Source: Acetatifactor sp.
Lineage (GTDB): Bacteria; Bacillota; Clostridia; Lachnospirales; Lachnospiraceae
DNA length: 37,471 nucleotides
Reading direction: 5' to 3'
Assembly: GCA_022511385.1 (NCBI GenBank)
Contig: JAFLRN010000022.1
Coordinates: 1 to 37,471 of the forward strand
Below the pieces are notes generated by a model. It had not been told where the DNA came from and did no database searches. It saw nothing but the letters and a program-made list of their open reading frames with translations. The translations under genes and the position numbers were made by a program. This document shows positions 1 through 8,787 of the stretch, in pieces (the first letter of the stretch is position 1; each line of letters opens with the position of its first letter).

Positions 1-10
1 AATTTGTAAG

Positions 11-180
11 ACAAAAGTGACGTCCACTTTTTGTGCGCATTTTTATCCTGCCATGAGGTCATTATACCACAAAAAGAGGAGGAAAAACGGGAAAGTCATT
101 ACAAAAGTGGAATCTAGGGTACAAAATTTGAAGGTCGCTTGCAAAAGGGGAATCTCGGTTACAAAACGGGAATCTCGGAT
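11..180. repeat. 20-bp iteron array, probable IS21-family end remnant
   Basis: Five contiguous units with an exact 20-bp period occupy 81-100, 101-120, 121-140, 141-160 and 161-180, and a sixth related unit lies at 11-30. The best preserved units read ACAAAAGTGGAATCTAGGGT, GCAAAAGGGGAATCTCGGTT and ACAAAACGGGAATCTCGGAT. Multiple short repeats of about 20 bp are a known feature of the ends of IS21-family elements, where they bind the transposase. No istA/istB gene is present here, so this may be one end of an element lying to the left of the window, or a relic. A 70-codon open frame across the array (17-229) reads through the repeats and is not supported as a gene. Confidence 0.55.
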
Positions 181-259
181 TGCAATTCACCGCTATTCAC
201 CGTGTGTATTGAATCAATGGTCGTTTTAATACAATTTCAGTTCGATTCATGACAACATC

Positions 260-288
260 TTCTTTTTTGCAAGTGGTTCTTGTATACT
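260..288 (+). promoter_or_regulatory. Putative sigma-A promoter of the lipoprotein gene at 330
   Basis: A -35 element TTCTTT (260-265) and a -10 element TATACT (283-288) are separated by 17 bp, about 40 bp upstream of the chosen start codon. Confidence 0.45.
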
Positions 289-329
289 ACGTTTTATGGT
301 AATTCAGAGGAATGAAGGGAGAAATCAGT

Positions 330-899
330 ATGAAAAAGAAATTTGTATCTATTGTATTGGCAGCGTTGATGGTGGTAACGATGACAGCGGGATGTGGCAA
401 GTCAGAGCAGGAAGCATCGGACACAAAAACTTCTAAGGGTTCAAATTCGGGAATAGAGAACCAGACTGGGACCGATGCTGCTGACGATGCCCAAAACGAA
501 TCGGAAACATCTAAAGATACCCCGAAACAGGTATTTACACTGGATTATAATGAGCTTGACGCATGGATTAATTATGGATTTATGGGAACGAGTCCATCCG
601 GTGAAGAGGTTCTTCTGGGAATAAATGCGGGAAGTGATTATGGGATTCTTATTGTGACTAACGATAGCGATATGACTGTCTTCGGTTACGAAGGAGCGTA
701 TGAGTACAGTTACGATGATAGTGTAGATTACGGTTATATAACGATTGCAGATGAGGTATTTGGCTACAAAGAGCTTAATGATGGTGAGCTAGAAATTGAT
801 ATGGGTGATTTAGGAGTTACAAGAGTCGCTATTCAGACTCAGCCAATTGTGATGATTCGTATCAAGGAAATAATCGAAAAATACACACTTGTAGACTAG
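330..899 (+). CDS. Small secreted lipoprotein of unknown function
   Basis: This encodes a 189-residue protein starting MKKKFVSIVLAAL. It has a basic N-terminus, a hydrophobic core and a lipobox ending TAGC, so it should be exported, lipidated on that Cys and anchored to the outer face of the membrane. A Ser/Thr/Asp-rich linker of about 45 residues follows, then an acidic, Tyr/Gly-rich globular part. I chose the ATG at 330 rather than the in-frame ATG at 312 because AGGGAG sits about 8 bases before 330 and the protein then begins with a normal signal peptide. It has its own promoter and is followed by a terminator, so it is probably monocistronic. I do not recognise the C-terminal domain and give no function. 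Confidence 0.85.
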   Translation: MKKKFVSIVLAALMVVTMTAGCGKSEQEASDTKTSKGSNSGIENQTGTDAADDAQNESETSKDTPKQVFTLDYNELDAWINYGFMGTSPSGEEVLLGINAGSDYGILIVTNDSDMTVFGYEGAYEYSYDDSVDYGYITIADEVFGYKELNDGELEIDMGDLGVTRVAIQTQPIVMIRIKEIIEKYTLVD

Positions 900-958
900 G
901 CGGAATTTGTATTTGGCGAAATTTCAGTGACAGAAGGCAGATCCTGTATATGTAAGTG

Positions 959-996
959 ATAGAGTCGGTCGAAGGAAAGGTCGGCTCTATTTTTTT
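959..996 (+). terminator. Rho-independent terminator of the 330-899 gene
   Basis: An 11-bp stem with three G-T wobbles (959-969 with 980-990, outer part ATAGAG/CTCTAT) is followed directly by seven T residues. Confidence 0.8.
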
Positions 997-1025
997 GCAT
1001 TTGACGCGTCCGCTCCGTTTTCGGT

Positions 1026-1054
1026 TTGATTGTCGTTGCGTACTGTGGTATCAT
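1026..1054 (+). promoter_or_regulatory. Putative promoter of the LytTR regulator
   Basis: TTGATT (1026-1031) and TATCAT (1049-1054) are 17 bp apart, about 110 bp before the LytTR regulator start codon. Confidence 0.5.
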
Positions 1055-1164
1055 GATTATATTTCAGTTATGAGTTTCTTCAGAATGATTTGTGTGGTGG
1101 GTGGGATATGGATTGCGCAATAGTAATATCCGCTCTACACATGGGAAGAAAGGGCAGGTTTGTT

Positions 1165-1902
1165 ATGATAAAGGTCGCATTTTGTGATAATGACATGTCC
1201 GTATTGGGCGAGCTCATAGATTTTCTTGATCGGTATCGTACAAAATATAATCAGGAGATTAAGTGTGCTACATTTTATAGTTCCTTAGAATTGCTGGCTG
1301 AAATCGAGAAAGGTGTGCGCTACGATATACTGTTTCTGGAAATTCTTCTGCCTAACGCAAATGGAATCAGTATTGCAAAGGAAATCCGACAGTATGACAA
1401 TGTCATTAAAATTATTTTTTTGACATCGTCCTCGGAGTTTGCGGTACAGTCGTATACGGTCGGCGCATATTTTTATCAGATGAAACCGATCTCGGAGGAA
1501 AAATTTTTCGAACTGATGAATGCCGCTATATCCGAATGTAAGAAAGAACAGCAGCACAGTCTGATTTTGCGCTGTAAAGGCGGGATCACAAGGATTGATC
1601 TGGACAGACTGGAATATTGCGAAGTGCGCGGACGAACTCGGTTGTTCCATATGGAAAACGGCGAGGTTTTGGAAGGGACCGGGAGTATGGGGGAATTATA
1701 TGGACAGCTATCGCAGTATGAGTTTTTCATGCGTCCGCACCGCTCGTTTTTGATCAATATGGAGTACATTCGGAAGATTTCTCACAAGACGATCACAATG
1801 AAGAATCTGGCTGAGATCCCCATTCCCCATGGGAAGTGTTCTGAGATAAAAAATCTGTATTTGAAATATGCATTCGAAAGAAAGCAGGTATTTTTATCAT
1901 GA
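1165..1902 (+). CDS. LytTR-family response regulator with Glu at the phospho-acceptor site
   Basis: This is a 245-residue two-domain regulator. Residues 1-125 form a receiver domain, beginning MIKVAFCDND with acidic residues 8 and 10, Thr87 and Lys107 in the usual places. Residues about 135-235 form a LytTR DNA-binding domain (PHRSFLINMEYI and the following strand region). The expected phospho-acceptor motif FLDI reads FLEI, putting Glu59 (codon GAA) where Asp should be. Glu can mimic a phosphorylated Asp in some receivers, so the protein may be permanently active or respond to something other than phosphorylation; that is inference. No histidine kinase is adjacent. The start at 1165 follows AGGGCAGG; the in-frame ATG at 1090 would add 25 residues unlike the family. 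Confidence 0.88.
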   Translation: MIKVAFCDNDMSVLGELIDFLDRYRTKYNQEIKCATFYSSLELLAEIEKGVRYDILFLEILLPNANGISIAKEIRQYDNVIKIIFLTSSSEFAVQSYTVGAYFYQMKPISEEKFFELMNAAISECKKEQQHSLILRCKGGITRIDLDRLEYCEVRGRTRLFHMENGEVLEGTGSMGELYGQLSQYEFFMRPHRSFLINMEYIRKISHKTITMKNLAEIPIPHGKCSEIKNLYLKYAFERKQVFLS

Positions 1903-2021
1903 TCGGTATTTGGTGGTTCAATCTCATGTCAAGAGGTGTTTTTGGCATGATTTTATCTGCAGCAAGGTTACACCGATTATACGACTGGAATAGATTTTTT
2001 TGATGAAGGAGACGAGAGTGT

Positions 2022-2795
2022 ATGCTGCTGATTGGAGAAAGAATACAAGAATACCGTAAATCAGCCAACCTGACCCAGGAGGAGTTTGCCGCGAAGGTGG
2101 GAGTGACCAGACAGGCGGTTTCCAAATGGGAACTGGATAAGGCATATCCGGATTTGGACAAGCTGGCAGATATTTGTGGAATTTTTCAAGTCAGCCTTAC
2201 GGAATTTATATACGGCAAACCGGAGCCTGTTCCGCAGGAAGGCTCTGCAAGCGAAACAGAGACAAAGCCTGTCAGTCATATGCGGGGGAAGGCCGCTTTT
2301 GTTCGATTGTATGGTATGGCAGTACTTCTTGGCGGAATCCTTGTATTTTGCGGAGTGGTTTTCGCAGTGTTTCTGTTTCGTTATTCCTGGTCAAAAGAAG
2401 TAAACCTTTCAGAGAGGGCCAGGATTGAAAGAGTGCACCAGCAGTATACGAAGGCGGATCTACGCATTTCTGATGATGTTGGACGCATCATTGTAAAAAC
2501 TATGTGGCTGGATGCAGACGGTATTCGGGAGGGGGATTATATTGAGTGTTATACCAATGGAGAGCAGGATGGTATTTTCTATGATTACCATATCCGTACG
2601 CTGGCAGTTCTACTTGGTCTGATGCTTTTATTCCTGATACTCTTTTTGCTTTGCGTGGGAGAAATCATCCGTTTCTGCAGGGAAAATCGGTGGCAGATAG
2701 TGTCGGGAGAGACAGCGAAAGAGATATCGAATGAGATATTGAATGAGGCATCAAACGGAACATCGGATGAGAAAGAAGAGATAGAGCGGACATGA
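2022..2795 (+). CDS. XRE-type HTH regulator with two membrane segments
   Basis: This 257-residue protein has an N-terminal Cro/CI helix-turn-helix at about residues 3-65, with the typical core LTQEEFAAKVGVTRQAVSKW. A charged linker follows, then two strongly hydrophobic segments at about 95-120 and 190-215 with about 70 residues between them. The tail is Glu/Ser-rich. Such HTH-plus-membrane proteins are common in clostridia and are thought to link an envelope signal to local transcription; the signal is unknown. AAGGAG at 2006-2011 supports the start. Its stop overlaps the next start (ATGA at 2792-2795), so the two genes are translationally coupled and probably act together. Confidence 0.85.
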   Translation: MLLIGERIQEYRKSANLTQEEFAAKVGVTRQAVSKWELDKAYPDLDKLADICGIFQVSLTEFIYGKPEPVPQEGSASETETKPVSHMRGKAAFVRLYGMAVLLGGILVFCGVVFAVFLFRYSWSKEVNLSERARIERVHQQYTKADLRISDDVGRIIVKTMWLDADGIREGDYIECYTNGEQDGIFYDYHIRTLAVLLGLMLLFLILFLLCVGEIIRFCRENRWQIVSGETAKEISNEILNEASNGTSDEKEEIERT

Positions 2796-3928
2796 ACGGA
2801 AAATGGAGAAAGATATATCTGGCAGCGGCAGGAGTAGTATTTCTGTTTGCTGTTTTTATGGGCTTGTGGTTCACAGGAATCCTGTCCTTTGGGGAAAAGG
2901 ACGGAGAAAATGCGGAAGAGACCGAAAACAGCCAAGGGTCGCCCGAGGGTTGGGAAATTGTCTTTAAAGGGATGAAATTTATCATACCAGAAAAAGGAAT
3001 GGCTGGTATTCATGAAAGCGGATGCATGAATATAAGACAGCAGGATGAATATATAATCCAGATCGACATCGAGGATGACACCGTAGAGAATCTGTGGGCG
3101 CATATGGACAGCAAGATACAGTCTCTGACAGAGTATGGATACCGGATAGAGAAAGAACCGGAATGGATCGACAGGGATGAGCAGGACTGTTTCCGATATG
3201 TCATCAGTATGGAGGACGAGAGAGGAAGCAATCTTGAACATACTTACTATGAAGTAATGCTGATGCCTGCCGACGCGGAAAGGCGTTTTCTGGCGGTGGT
3301 CCGTTTTGACGGGATCGATATTGACAACCTCGGAACAAAATTACGTGACCGGATATATGACGAAGCATTGGAAGCGGTGCTGGCTATGCTGGACCAGGCA
3401 GTCCCTACGGATCAAAAAGATGATGAGGCGGGGACATTTTGGTATGTAGAAAAGAATCTTGATCCCAACGGGGCATATCTTTCTGAAGATTCCATCCTCT
3501 GTGATGACGGTGAATGGTCTGTTACTTACAGGCTGCCCGAGAATAGCCAGATCGTTTCCGATGATGTAGCGGGAAAAACTTATTTGGACACGGACAACAA
3601 GATTTACATTCAGACAAGCACCTCACATTTTACATGGATGACAGCGGAAGAAATGGCGCAACATTCTGCTGAATCCCATCTTTCCAGAATCCATGACCAA
3701 GGGGAGATAGAAATAGGGGGCCGCACTTTTTATTACTATACATATTCTGTTTTAGAGTACGGGAAAGCGAAAATGGAAACGCATTATTATTTTCATGCGT
3801 TCTGTGATCTGGGAAACGGGGACCTTTACTTTATCTATGGGTACGCAGACGATTGCCCCATGGCTATTGATGAAATGTACTATTTGGATGTCATGGATAT
3901 CACAGAGATAAATATCTTACAGAAATAG
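2792..3928 (+). CDS. Membrane-anchored extracellular protein of unknown function
   Basis: This encodes 378 residues: a short basic N-terminus, one transmembrane helix at about residues 7-30, an acidic linker, then about 330 residues that should lie outside the membrane. The external part is mixed alpha/beta with many aromatic and acidic residues and may contain two similar halves (about 50-205 and 215-378). I see no catalytic motif and do not recognise a family. It overlaps the XRE/membrane regulator upstream by four bases. An operon pair of a membrane-bound regulator and an anchored external protein suggests a sensor or anti-regulator partner, but this rests on context only. Confidence 0.75.
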   Translation: MNGKWRKIYLAAAGVVFLFAVFMGLWFTGILSFGEKDGENAEETENSQGSPEGWEIVFKGMKFIIPEKGMAGIHESGCMNIRQQDEYIIQIDIEDDTVENLWAHMDSKIQSLTEYGYRIEKEPEWIDRDEQDCFRYVISMEDERGSNLEHTYYEVMLMPADAERRFLAVVRFDGIDIDNLGTKLRDRIYDEALEAVLAMLDQAVPTDQKDDEAGTFWYVEKNLDPNGAYLSEDSILCDDGEWSVTYRLPENSQIVSDDVAGKTYLDTDNKIYIQTSTSHFTWMTAEEMAQHSAESHLSRIHDQGEIEIGGRTFYYYTYSVLEYGKAKMETHYYFHAFCDLGNGDLYFIYGYADDCPMAIDEMYYLDVMDITEINILQK

Positions 3929-4108
3929 GCCTATTTTGGCATCATCAACTGTACGTTGCGAATTTGCAACCAGATTTCGCTTGTGAAAAACATTGGTTTT
4001 TTCGGATAATTTCTATTACAATCATTTCTTTTGTGAATCGTCGGCAGGCAGAAGGACCGGCAATCCGGAAAAAGAAATAATAGTAAAGAAAAGGAGAAAA
4101 GAAGTAAA

Positions 4109-4921
4109 ATGAAATGTACGAAAAAACCAGGAGTGATTTTGATTGCGGCAGCTGTCATATGCCTGATGACAGCCTGTGGAGTGAACGGTACGGAACGGGA
4201 AACAGATTTTCTAAATCCTGTTGAAGAGGAAAGCAGCCGAAGGTCTGAAAACGATGTGGTACAAAGCACAGAGCCAGAATCTACAGAGCAGGAATCTACG
4301 GAGCCGGAACCTACAGAGGGATCAAACGAAGAGGAAAGTCCGGAGGATGCACAAGAGCCTTCTAAGGATGTAACACCAGGCAACGGATCGGTGGATCTAT
4401 CCAATGTTGCAACGGAGACCACAGCTTTAGAGCCGGCGGCGTTAGGGCAGTGGATTCAGTCTACCGCACATTCGTATGACTCTGATCAGGAAGAAACGGT
4501 ATATTGGCGGATCGTTGACATTACCTCTGATTGTCAGGAGGACATTGACAGATACCATGGGGAGAAGAATCATTACTATGTATTTGATCCTCTTGAGGAT
4601 GAGGATCTTGCGTATCGCATAGCAACATATGAAGTGTATTATCCGAAGGATTTTCCCACTGGAGATCGGGGAATTTTTTCCCCGGATATTACTTTACACG
4701 CAAGGAATCCGAAAGGTGGCGGTATTAAGTATAAAGGTGTAAGCTATATTGGTCTGGGCAGCTGTTACGAAATTGCTGAAAAACAAGAAATTTTTGCAGG
4801 AGATGTATATGTCGGCAAAGTTCTGTACGTGATGATTAACGATGATGTCGAATATGTATTTGCCTACAGTCATAAAAATGTTGAAGGTGAGTACATTGAT
4901 GACTATGCAGCAATCAAGTAA
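4109..4921 (+). CDS. Lipoprotein with STEPE-type linker, unknown function
   Basis: This is a 270-residue protein with a signal peptide and lipobox LMTAC (lipidated Cys23). Residues about 30-105 form a low-complexity Glu/Ser/Thr/Pro linker with repeated ESTE/EPE units, which would hold the C-terminal domain away from the membrane. The folded domain (about 110-270) begins with a segment like LGQWIQSTAHS and ends EGEYIDDYAAIK; I do not recognise it. A good AGGAG ribosome site lies just upstream. A possible promoter is TTGTGA (3981) with GATAAT (4005), spacing 18. It is followed by an unusually GC-rich perfect hairpin. Confidence 0.82.
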   Translation: MKCTKKPGVILIAAAVICLMTACGVNGTERETDFLNPVEEESSRRSENDVVQSTEPESTEQESTEPEPTEGSNEEESPEDAQEPSKDVTPGNGSVDLSNVATETTALEPAALGQWIQSTAHSYDSDQEETVYWRIVDITSDCQEDIDRYHGEKNHYYVFDPLEDEDLAYRIATYEVYYPKDFPTGDRGIFSPDITLHARNPKGGGIKYKGVSYIGLGSCYEIAEKQEIFAGDVYVGKVLYVMINDDVEYVFAYSHKNVEGEYIDDYAAIK

Positions 4922-4938
4922 GTTAAAATAATTTTCAT

Positions 4939-4975
4939 AAGTCGCCGCCACCCGTTTTACGGGTGGCGGCGACTT
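4939..4975. terminator. 16-bp perfect GC-rich hairpin, possible terminator without T-tract
   Basis: AAGTCGCCGCCACCCG (4939-4954) pairs perfectly with 4960-4975 across a TTTTA loop. It lies 18 bases after the stop codon of the upstream lipoprotein. No run of T follows on either strand, so intrinsic termination is uncertain; it could stabilise a 3' end or be a mobile palindrome. Confidence 0.5.
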
Positions 4976-5107
4976 GCGTAAGCGAAATGAATAGAGAAAG
5001 GAACAGGCAAGGAGAAAGAGGTTTTTGTTGTAATGAGAGTGGATATATGGTACTATAATTTAATTTAATTAATATGAACTGAAATCATAACAGGAGGAAT
5101 TGTTCAG

Positions 5108-5657
5108 ATGGACTTTTTGCAGTTAGCGAAAGATCAAAGGTATTCCGTCAGGAAATTCAAAGATCAAGCGATTGAAAAGGAAAAACTTGATTTGATCTTG
5201 GAGGCCGGACGTATTGCGCCAACAGCTTGTAATTATCAGCCCCAGAGGATTCTGGTCATTTGAAGATGCAGCCGCACACGAGAAGATAAAACAGTGTACT
5301 TCGTGGTATTTTGGCGCACCCATTGCTTTGATGGTCTGCTACGATAAGACCACTTGCTGGAAGAACGGGACCAACGGAACAATCGGCGGAGATGTGGATG
5401 CAAGCATTGTCACTATGCATATGATGCTTGAAGCCGCAGAACTTGGGCTTGGTACAACGTGGGTTGGTGCTTTTAACCATCAAAAGGCCCGGGAACTGTT
5501 CAGTATTCCTGATTATCTTGTGCCTGTGGCTCTGCTGCCGCTTGGATATCCAGCTGATGATGTGGAGCCGCATCCGTGGCATTTTAAACGGTTTGATATT
5601 GACCATAGTGTTTTCTGCAATTCCTTTGATGGGATATCTGAAGGTGAAACACACTGA
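5108..5657 (+). pseudogene. Nitroreductase-family protein, broken by a one-base frameshift
   Basis: From the ATG at 5108, preceded by AGGAGGA, the frame encodes MDFLQLAKDQRYSVRKF and continues through PTACNYQPQRILVI, the normal FMN-binding N-terminus of a nitroreductase, then stops at TGA 5251-5253. The remainder continues in the +1 frame from about 5250: EDAAAHEKIKQC, the GGDVDASIVTMHMMLEAAELGLGT helix region, TTWVGAF and a C-terminus to 5657. Joining them needs one base removed near GTCATTTGAAGAT. The combined length of about 183 residues fits the family. Either the gene is inactivated or the base is a sequencing error. Members use FMN and NAD(P)H to reduce nitro compounds or quinones. The ATG at 5214 of the downstream frame has no ribosome site. 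Confidence 0.85.
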
Positions 5658-5771
5658 TTTAAAACGTGACAAAATGAAAGCAAATACCTTAAATGACCGC
5701 ATATGACATCAGTTCCAGATTAATACAATTTACTACCAACCGATGAACTTGGCCTGATAGGAGAAATGGAG

Positions 5772-5800
5772 TTGTTTTTTGAAATGTGAAGTGATAATAT
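5772..5800 (+). promoter_or_regulatory. Putative promoter of the chemoreceptor gene
   Basis: TTGTTT (5772-5777) and TAATAT (5795-5800) are spaced by 17 bp, about 70 bp upstream of the start codon at 5870. Confidence 0.5.
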
Positions 5801-5869
5801 AAAGATAGTCCTTAGATTGTTCAACGAGGATACGTTTTTTATTGTGTCCAAGCTAGAAGGGGGAAACAT

Positions 5870-7336
5870 ATGAAGGAGAGACATCTGCAAAGAACAAGCA
5901 AGCTACTATTTATTGTACATTCGGTTACGACGGTATTTATCACGATTGGACTGGTTTCACAGCTTAGGCTGTCAGGATTACCGGCGGTTTTTAGCGTGGT
6001 TCCTCTAGTGCTTAATTTTTTGGTTTATGTATTTTGCTTATTGATGTATTTTCAGTTTAGGACAACGAAGAAGTATCCTTTTTGTGTAGGTATTGGCTTT
6101 TCTCTTGTATACATTGTCATATTATGGATGTCAGTTTCCGGTGCAGCATATCCGTATATGATACCGCTAATGGTTGTGATGGTTTTTTTTATGGACCGAA
6201 AGCTTATTTTGATTACCAGCGGTTTGTATGGGTGTGCAAACGTGGTACGGATCATCATGAATTTTGCGGGAGCGGAAAATATAGATGATGTGATTGAGGC
6301 CAATATGATTGAGTTGATCATCACGATACTCACTATATTGGCGGCTGTTACGGGTATCAGAATCCTGCAGAGTTTTTTTTCGGAGTCCATGGAGGAGTTG
6401 ACTACAGTCATGGATGCCAATATGAAAACAGCCGACAGGATAAAGACCGTAGCGGGCAATGTGGAGGGAAGGACGAGAACTGCAGTTGATGACGTCAATG
6501 AAACATTGCAAATGACGGAGAACGTCAATTCTGCTATGGGCGATATAGCTACCGGAATAGACAGCGTAGTGAGCGCCGTTGCACAACAGACAGAACAGAC
6601 TCATATGATTCAGGGAACGATTGATGAGGTATACACACAGACGGCGCAGATAGTCGGCTACATGGATGATATTGAAGAGGCACTGAAAACAAGTATGAAG
6701 GCCATGAATGAGTTGACGAATACCGTTGGTTCAGCAATTGAAGAAGTGAAGGATATGGAAGCAGCGGCGGAGACTCTGAAAACGAAATCCGACGAAGTGC
6801 GCGGTGTAGTGGACGTGATCGTCAACATTTCAAGTCAGACGAATCTCCTGGCCTTGAACGCCTCCATAGAGGCCGCGAGAGCAGGTGAAGCGGGAAAAGG
6901 GTTTGCAGTTGTTGCCGATGAGATCAGGAACCTGTCGGATCAGACCAAGAAGGAGACAGATAATATTGCGGTGATCTTAAATGAGCTGAGCCGTGATGCG
7001 AATCTGGTGACTGCAAAAGTACAACAGAACGTTGAGTTGTCCAATGAAGAGAACAGACTGGTGAAGAGTACGGAAGGGCAGTTTGGTATCATTCATGATA
7101 AGGCAGAGATATTATCCGACAATATCCACATGGTTGAAACGAAAATGTCCGAGTTGATGAAAGCGAACGGACTTATTGTTGACAGTATCAATATACTGTC
7201 ATCAGGAAGCGAGGAGATTAGCGCAAGTATCAGTGAAGCGTATAAAATGAGTGATCAGAACGTTAAGGTTGTTCAAAAGTTCGCGGATTCTATTAGGGAA
7301 ATCTCGGAGAACATAGCTACTTTATCAGATTTATAG
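5870..7336 (+). CDS. Methyl-accepting chemotaxis protein with polytopic membrane domain
   Basis: This 488-residue protein has about six transmembrane segments in residues 12-168 with only short loops, and no extracellular sensor domain or HAMP domain. A long coiled-coil signalling region follows. The hairpin tip that contacts CheA/CheW is clear at residues 321-352 ([20 protein letters not shown], then [14 protein letters not shown]). Signals are therefore sensed within the membrane, through the N-terminal module, or through partners. The ribosome site AAGGGGG precedes the ATG. The gene is alone between its own promoter and a terminator. Identification as a chemoreceptor is firm; the ligand is unknown. 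Confidence 0.95.
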   Translation: MKERHLQRTSKLLFIVHSVTTVFITIGLVSQLRLSGLPAVFSVVPLVLNFLVYVFCLLMYFQFRTTKKYPFCVGIGFSLVYIVILWMSVSGAAYPYMIPLMVVMVFFMDRKLILITSGLYGCANVVRIIMNFAGAENIDDVIEANMIELIITILTILAAVTGIRILQSFFSESMEELTTVMDANMKTADRIKTVAGNVEGRTRTAVDDVNETLQMTENVNSAMGDIATGIDSVVSAVAQQTEQTHMIQGTIDEVYTQTAQIVGYMDDIEEALKTSMKAMNELTNTVGSAIEEVKDMEAAAETLKTKSDEVRGVVDVIVNISSQTNLLALNASIEAARAGEAGKGFAVVADEIRNLSDQTKKETDNIAVILNELSRDANLVTAKVQQNVELSNEENRLVKSTEGQFGIIHDKAEILSDNIHMVETKMSELMKANGLIVDSINILSSGSEEISASISEAYKMSDQNVKVVQKFADSIREISENIATLSDL

Positions 7337-7374
7337 ATTTTGGTAGTTTATTGATGAGAATATTCTAAAAGCTA

Positions 7375-7421
7375 ACAAAACAGTCCACTTGTGAAAGATT
7401 TTCGCAGGCGGGCTGTTTTGT
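7375..7421. terminator. Terminator after the chemoreceptor gene
   Basis: ACAAAACAGTCC pairs with GGGCTGTTTTGT around an inner stem CTTGTG/CGCAGG. The right arm carries TTTT and the left arm AAAA, so it could work in both directions. Confidence 0.65.
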
Positions 7422-7475
7422 ATGTGAAGGATCTTGATTCTATAAGGCTCTGTAAGGGTTTCCTTGAACTGGCTA

Positions 7476-7503
7476 TTGCAAATAGGGTCAAAAATATTAT
7501 AAT
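7476..7503 (+). promoter_or_regulatory. Putative promoter of the first GH43 gene
   Basis: TTGCAA (7476-7481) and TATAAT (7498-7503) are 16 bp apart. Downstream, at 7529-7546, the leader holds a short inverted repeat GCCACA/TGTGGC that may be an operator or hairpin. Confidence 0.55.
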
Positions 7504-7589
7504 TGAGATAGAAGATGAAAGCCTGGCTGCCACAGGGTAATGTGGCGGCACGAGGTATTATGCGGCAGCGCTTCTAAAGGGAGGATAAT

Positions 7590-8522
7590 ATGGATAATAA
7601 AAAAATGATGAGAAAGAATCCGATCATTGACTCTATTTATACCGCAGATCCGGCGCCGATGGTTTGCGGTGATACGCTTTGGCTTTATACAACTCATGAT
7701 GAAGATGAATTGATAAACGATTTCTATACGATGGTTGACTGGCGCTGTTTTTCGACCAAGGATATGGTCAACTGGACAGATCACGGTAAAGTATTCTCAT
7801 TGGATGACATTGAATGGGCTGACGACCGTGCATGGGCGCCGCAGGCCGTTGAACGCAACGGCAAATTCTATCTTTACTGCCCGGTACACAAAAAAGACGG
7901 CGGAATGGCAATTGCAGTGGGCATTTCCGATAATCCGGCAGGACCTTTTAAAGATATGGGTGAGCCTTTGGTAGACGAAGGGGACTGGAATGATATTGAT
8001 CCCACGGTATTTATCGATGATGATGGCCAGGCATACCTTTATTTTGGCAATCCCGAACTTAGATATGTTCTGTTAAATCAGGATATGGTTTCTTACAACA
8101 GGGAAGTGGGAGTGGTTAAGATTCCGATGACCGTGGAAGCCTTTGGGAAAGGCGGACATATGACAGGGACGACTTATGGAGAAGGCCCCTGGTTTTACAA
8201 GCGAAACGGTCTCTATTATATGGTGTATGCTGCATTTGCCGAGGGAAAAGGGCATAATGAACACCTTGCATATTCTACTTCCGAAAATCCCACAGGACCT
8301 TGGAAGTATGGCGGAGTTCTGATGACCGAGGAAGGCGGAGTATTTACAAACCATCCCGGAATTGCAGACTTTAAGGGACATTCTTATCTGTTTTATCATA
8401 CCGGGGAGCTTCCCGGAGGAAGCTTGTTCCATCGTTCTGTCTGTGTAGCTGAATTTACCTACAATGAAGATGGATCAATTGACACGATCGAAAAGTGCGA
8501 TGGTGTTAATGCGGTAGAATGA
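7590..8522 (+). CDS. Glycoside hydrolase family 43 enzyme (xylosidase/arabinofuranosidase type)
   Basis: This is a 310-residue single-domain five-bladed propeller enzyme. The three family catalytic carboxylates are visible: Asp20 in YTADPAP (general base), Asp137 in DIDPTVF (pKa modulator) and Glu198 in TYGEGPW (general acid). GH43 enzymes invert the glycosidic bond and usually act on beta-xylosides or alpha-L-arabinofuranosides; which one cannot be read here. There is no signal peptide, so it should be cytoplasmic and act on imported oligosaccharides. It has its own promoter, and the ribosome site GGGAGG lies just before the start. Length is typical of a GH43 without a carbohydrate-binding module. 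Confidence 0.93.
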   Translation: MDNKKMMRKNPIIDSIYTADPAPMVCGDTLWLYTTHDEDELINDFYTMVDWRCFSTKDMVNWTDHGKVFSLDDIEWADDRAWAPQAVERNGKFYLYCPVHKKDGGMAIAVGISDNPAGPFKDMGEPLVDEGDWNDIDPTVFIDDDGQAYLYFGNPELRYVLLNQDMVSYNREVGVVKIPMTVEAFGKGGHMTGTTYGEGPWFYKRNGLYYMVYAAFAEGKGHNEHLAYSTSENPTGPWKYGGVLMTEEGGVFTNHPGIADFKGHSYLFYHTGELPGGSLFHRSVCVAEFTYNEDGSIDTIEKCDGVNAVE

Positions 8523-8700
8523 TCGGCAGATCAGATAGGATGTGCTGTGTAATAAGAATCAGAAAAAGACGAAAAATTGAAAGTATTGTTGCATTTTGAT
8601 GTTGAAGAATATCACTTTATATATAATTTTAAGGTTTTTGGAAGATTTCTTGCAAAAATCCACTTTTTTCATGTTGTTTTGACAATCCATGATACAAAAG

Positions 8701-8737
8701 ACAGGGACAAATCCACAGAAGAGGATTTTGTCCCTGT
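8701..8737. other. Hairpin in the 450-bp gap after the GH43 gene
   Basis: ACAGGGACAAATCC (8701-8714) pairs with GGATTTTGTCCCTGT (8723-8737) with one extra T. No T-run follows, so it is a weak terminator candidate. A second hairpin of similar sequence (TGGGCAAAAAA at about 8758 with TTTTTTGTCCCA near 8785) follows in the same gap. A 95-codon frame here (8577-8864) has no ribosome site and is not called. Confidence 0.4.
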
Positions 8738-8787
8738 TGCTGTGCTCCGGCGTTTATTGGGCAAAAAACATGGTCATTTAAGATTTT

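Noticed and set aside
17-229. 70-residue open frame over the iteron array
   Set aside because: No ribosome site; residues simply read through the 20-bp repeats and show no domain.
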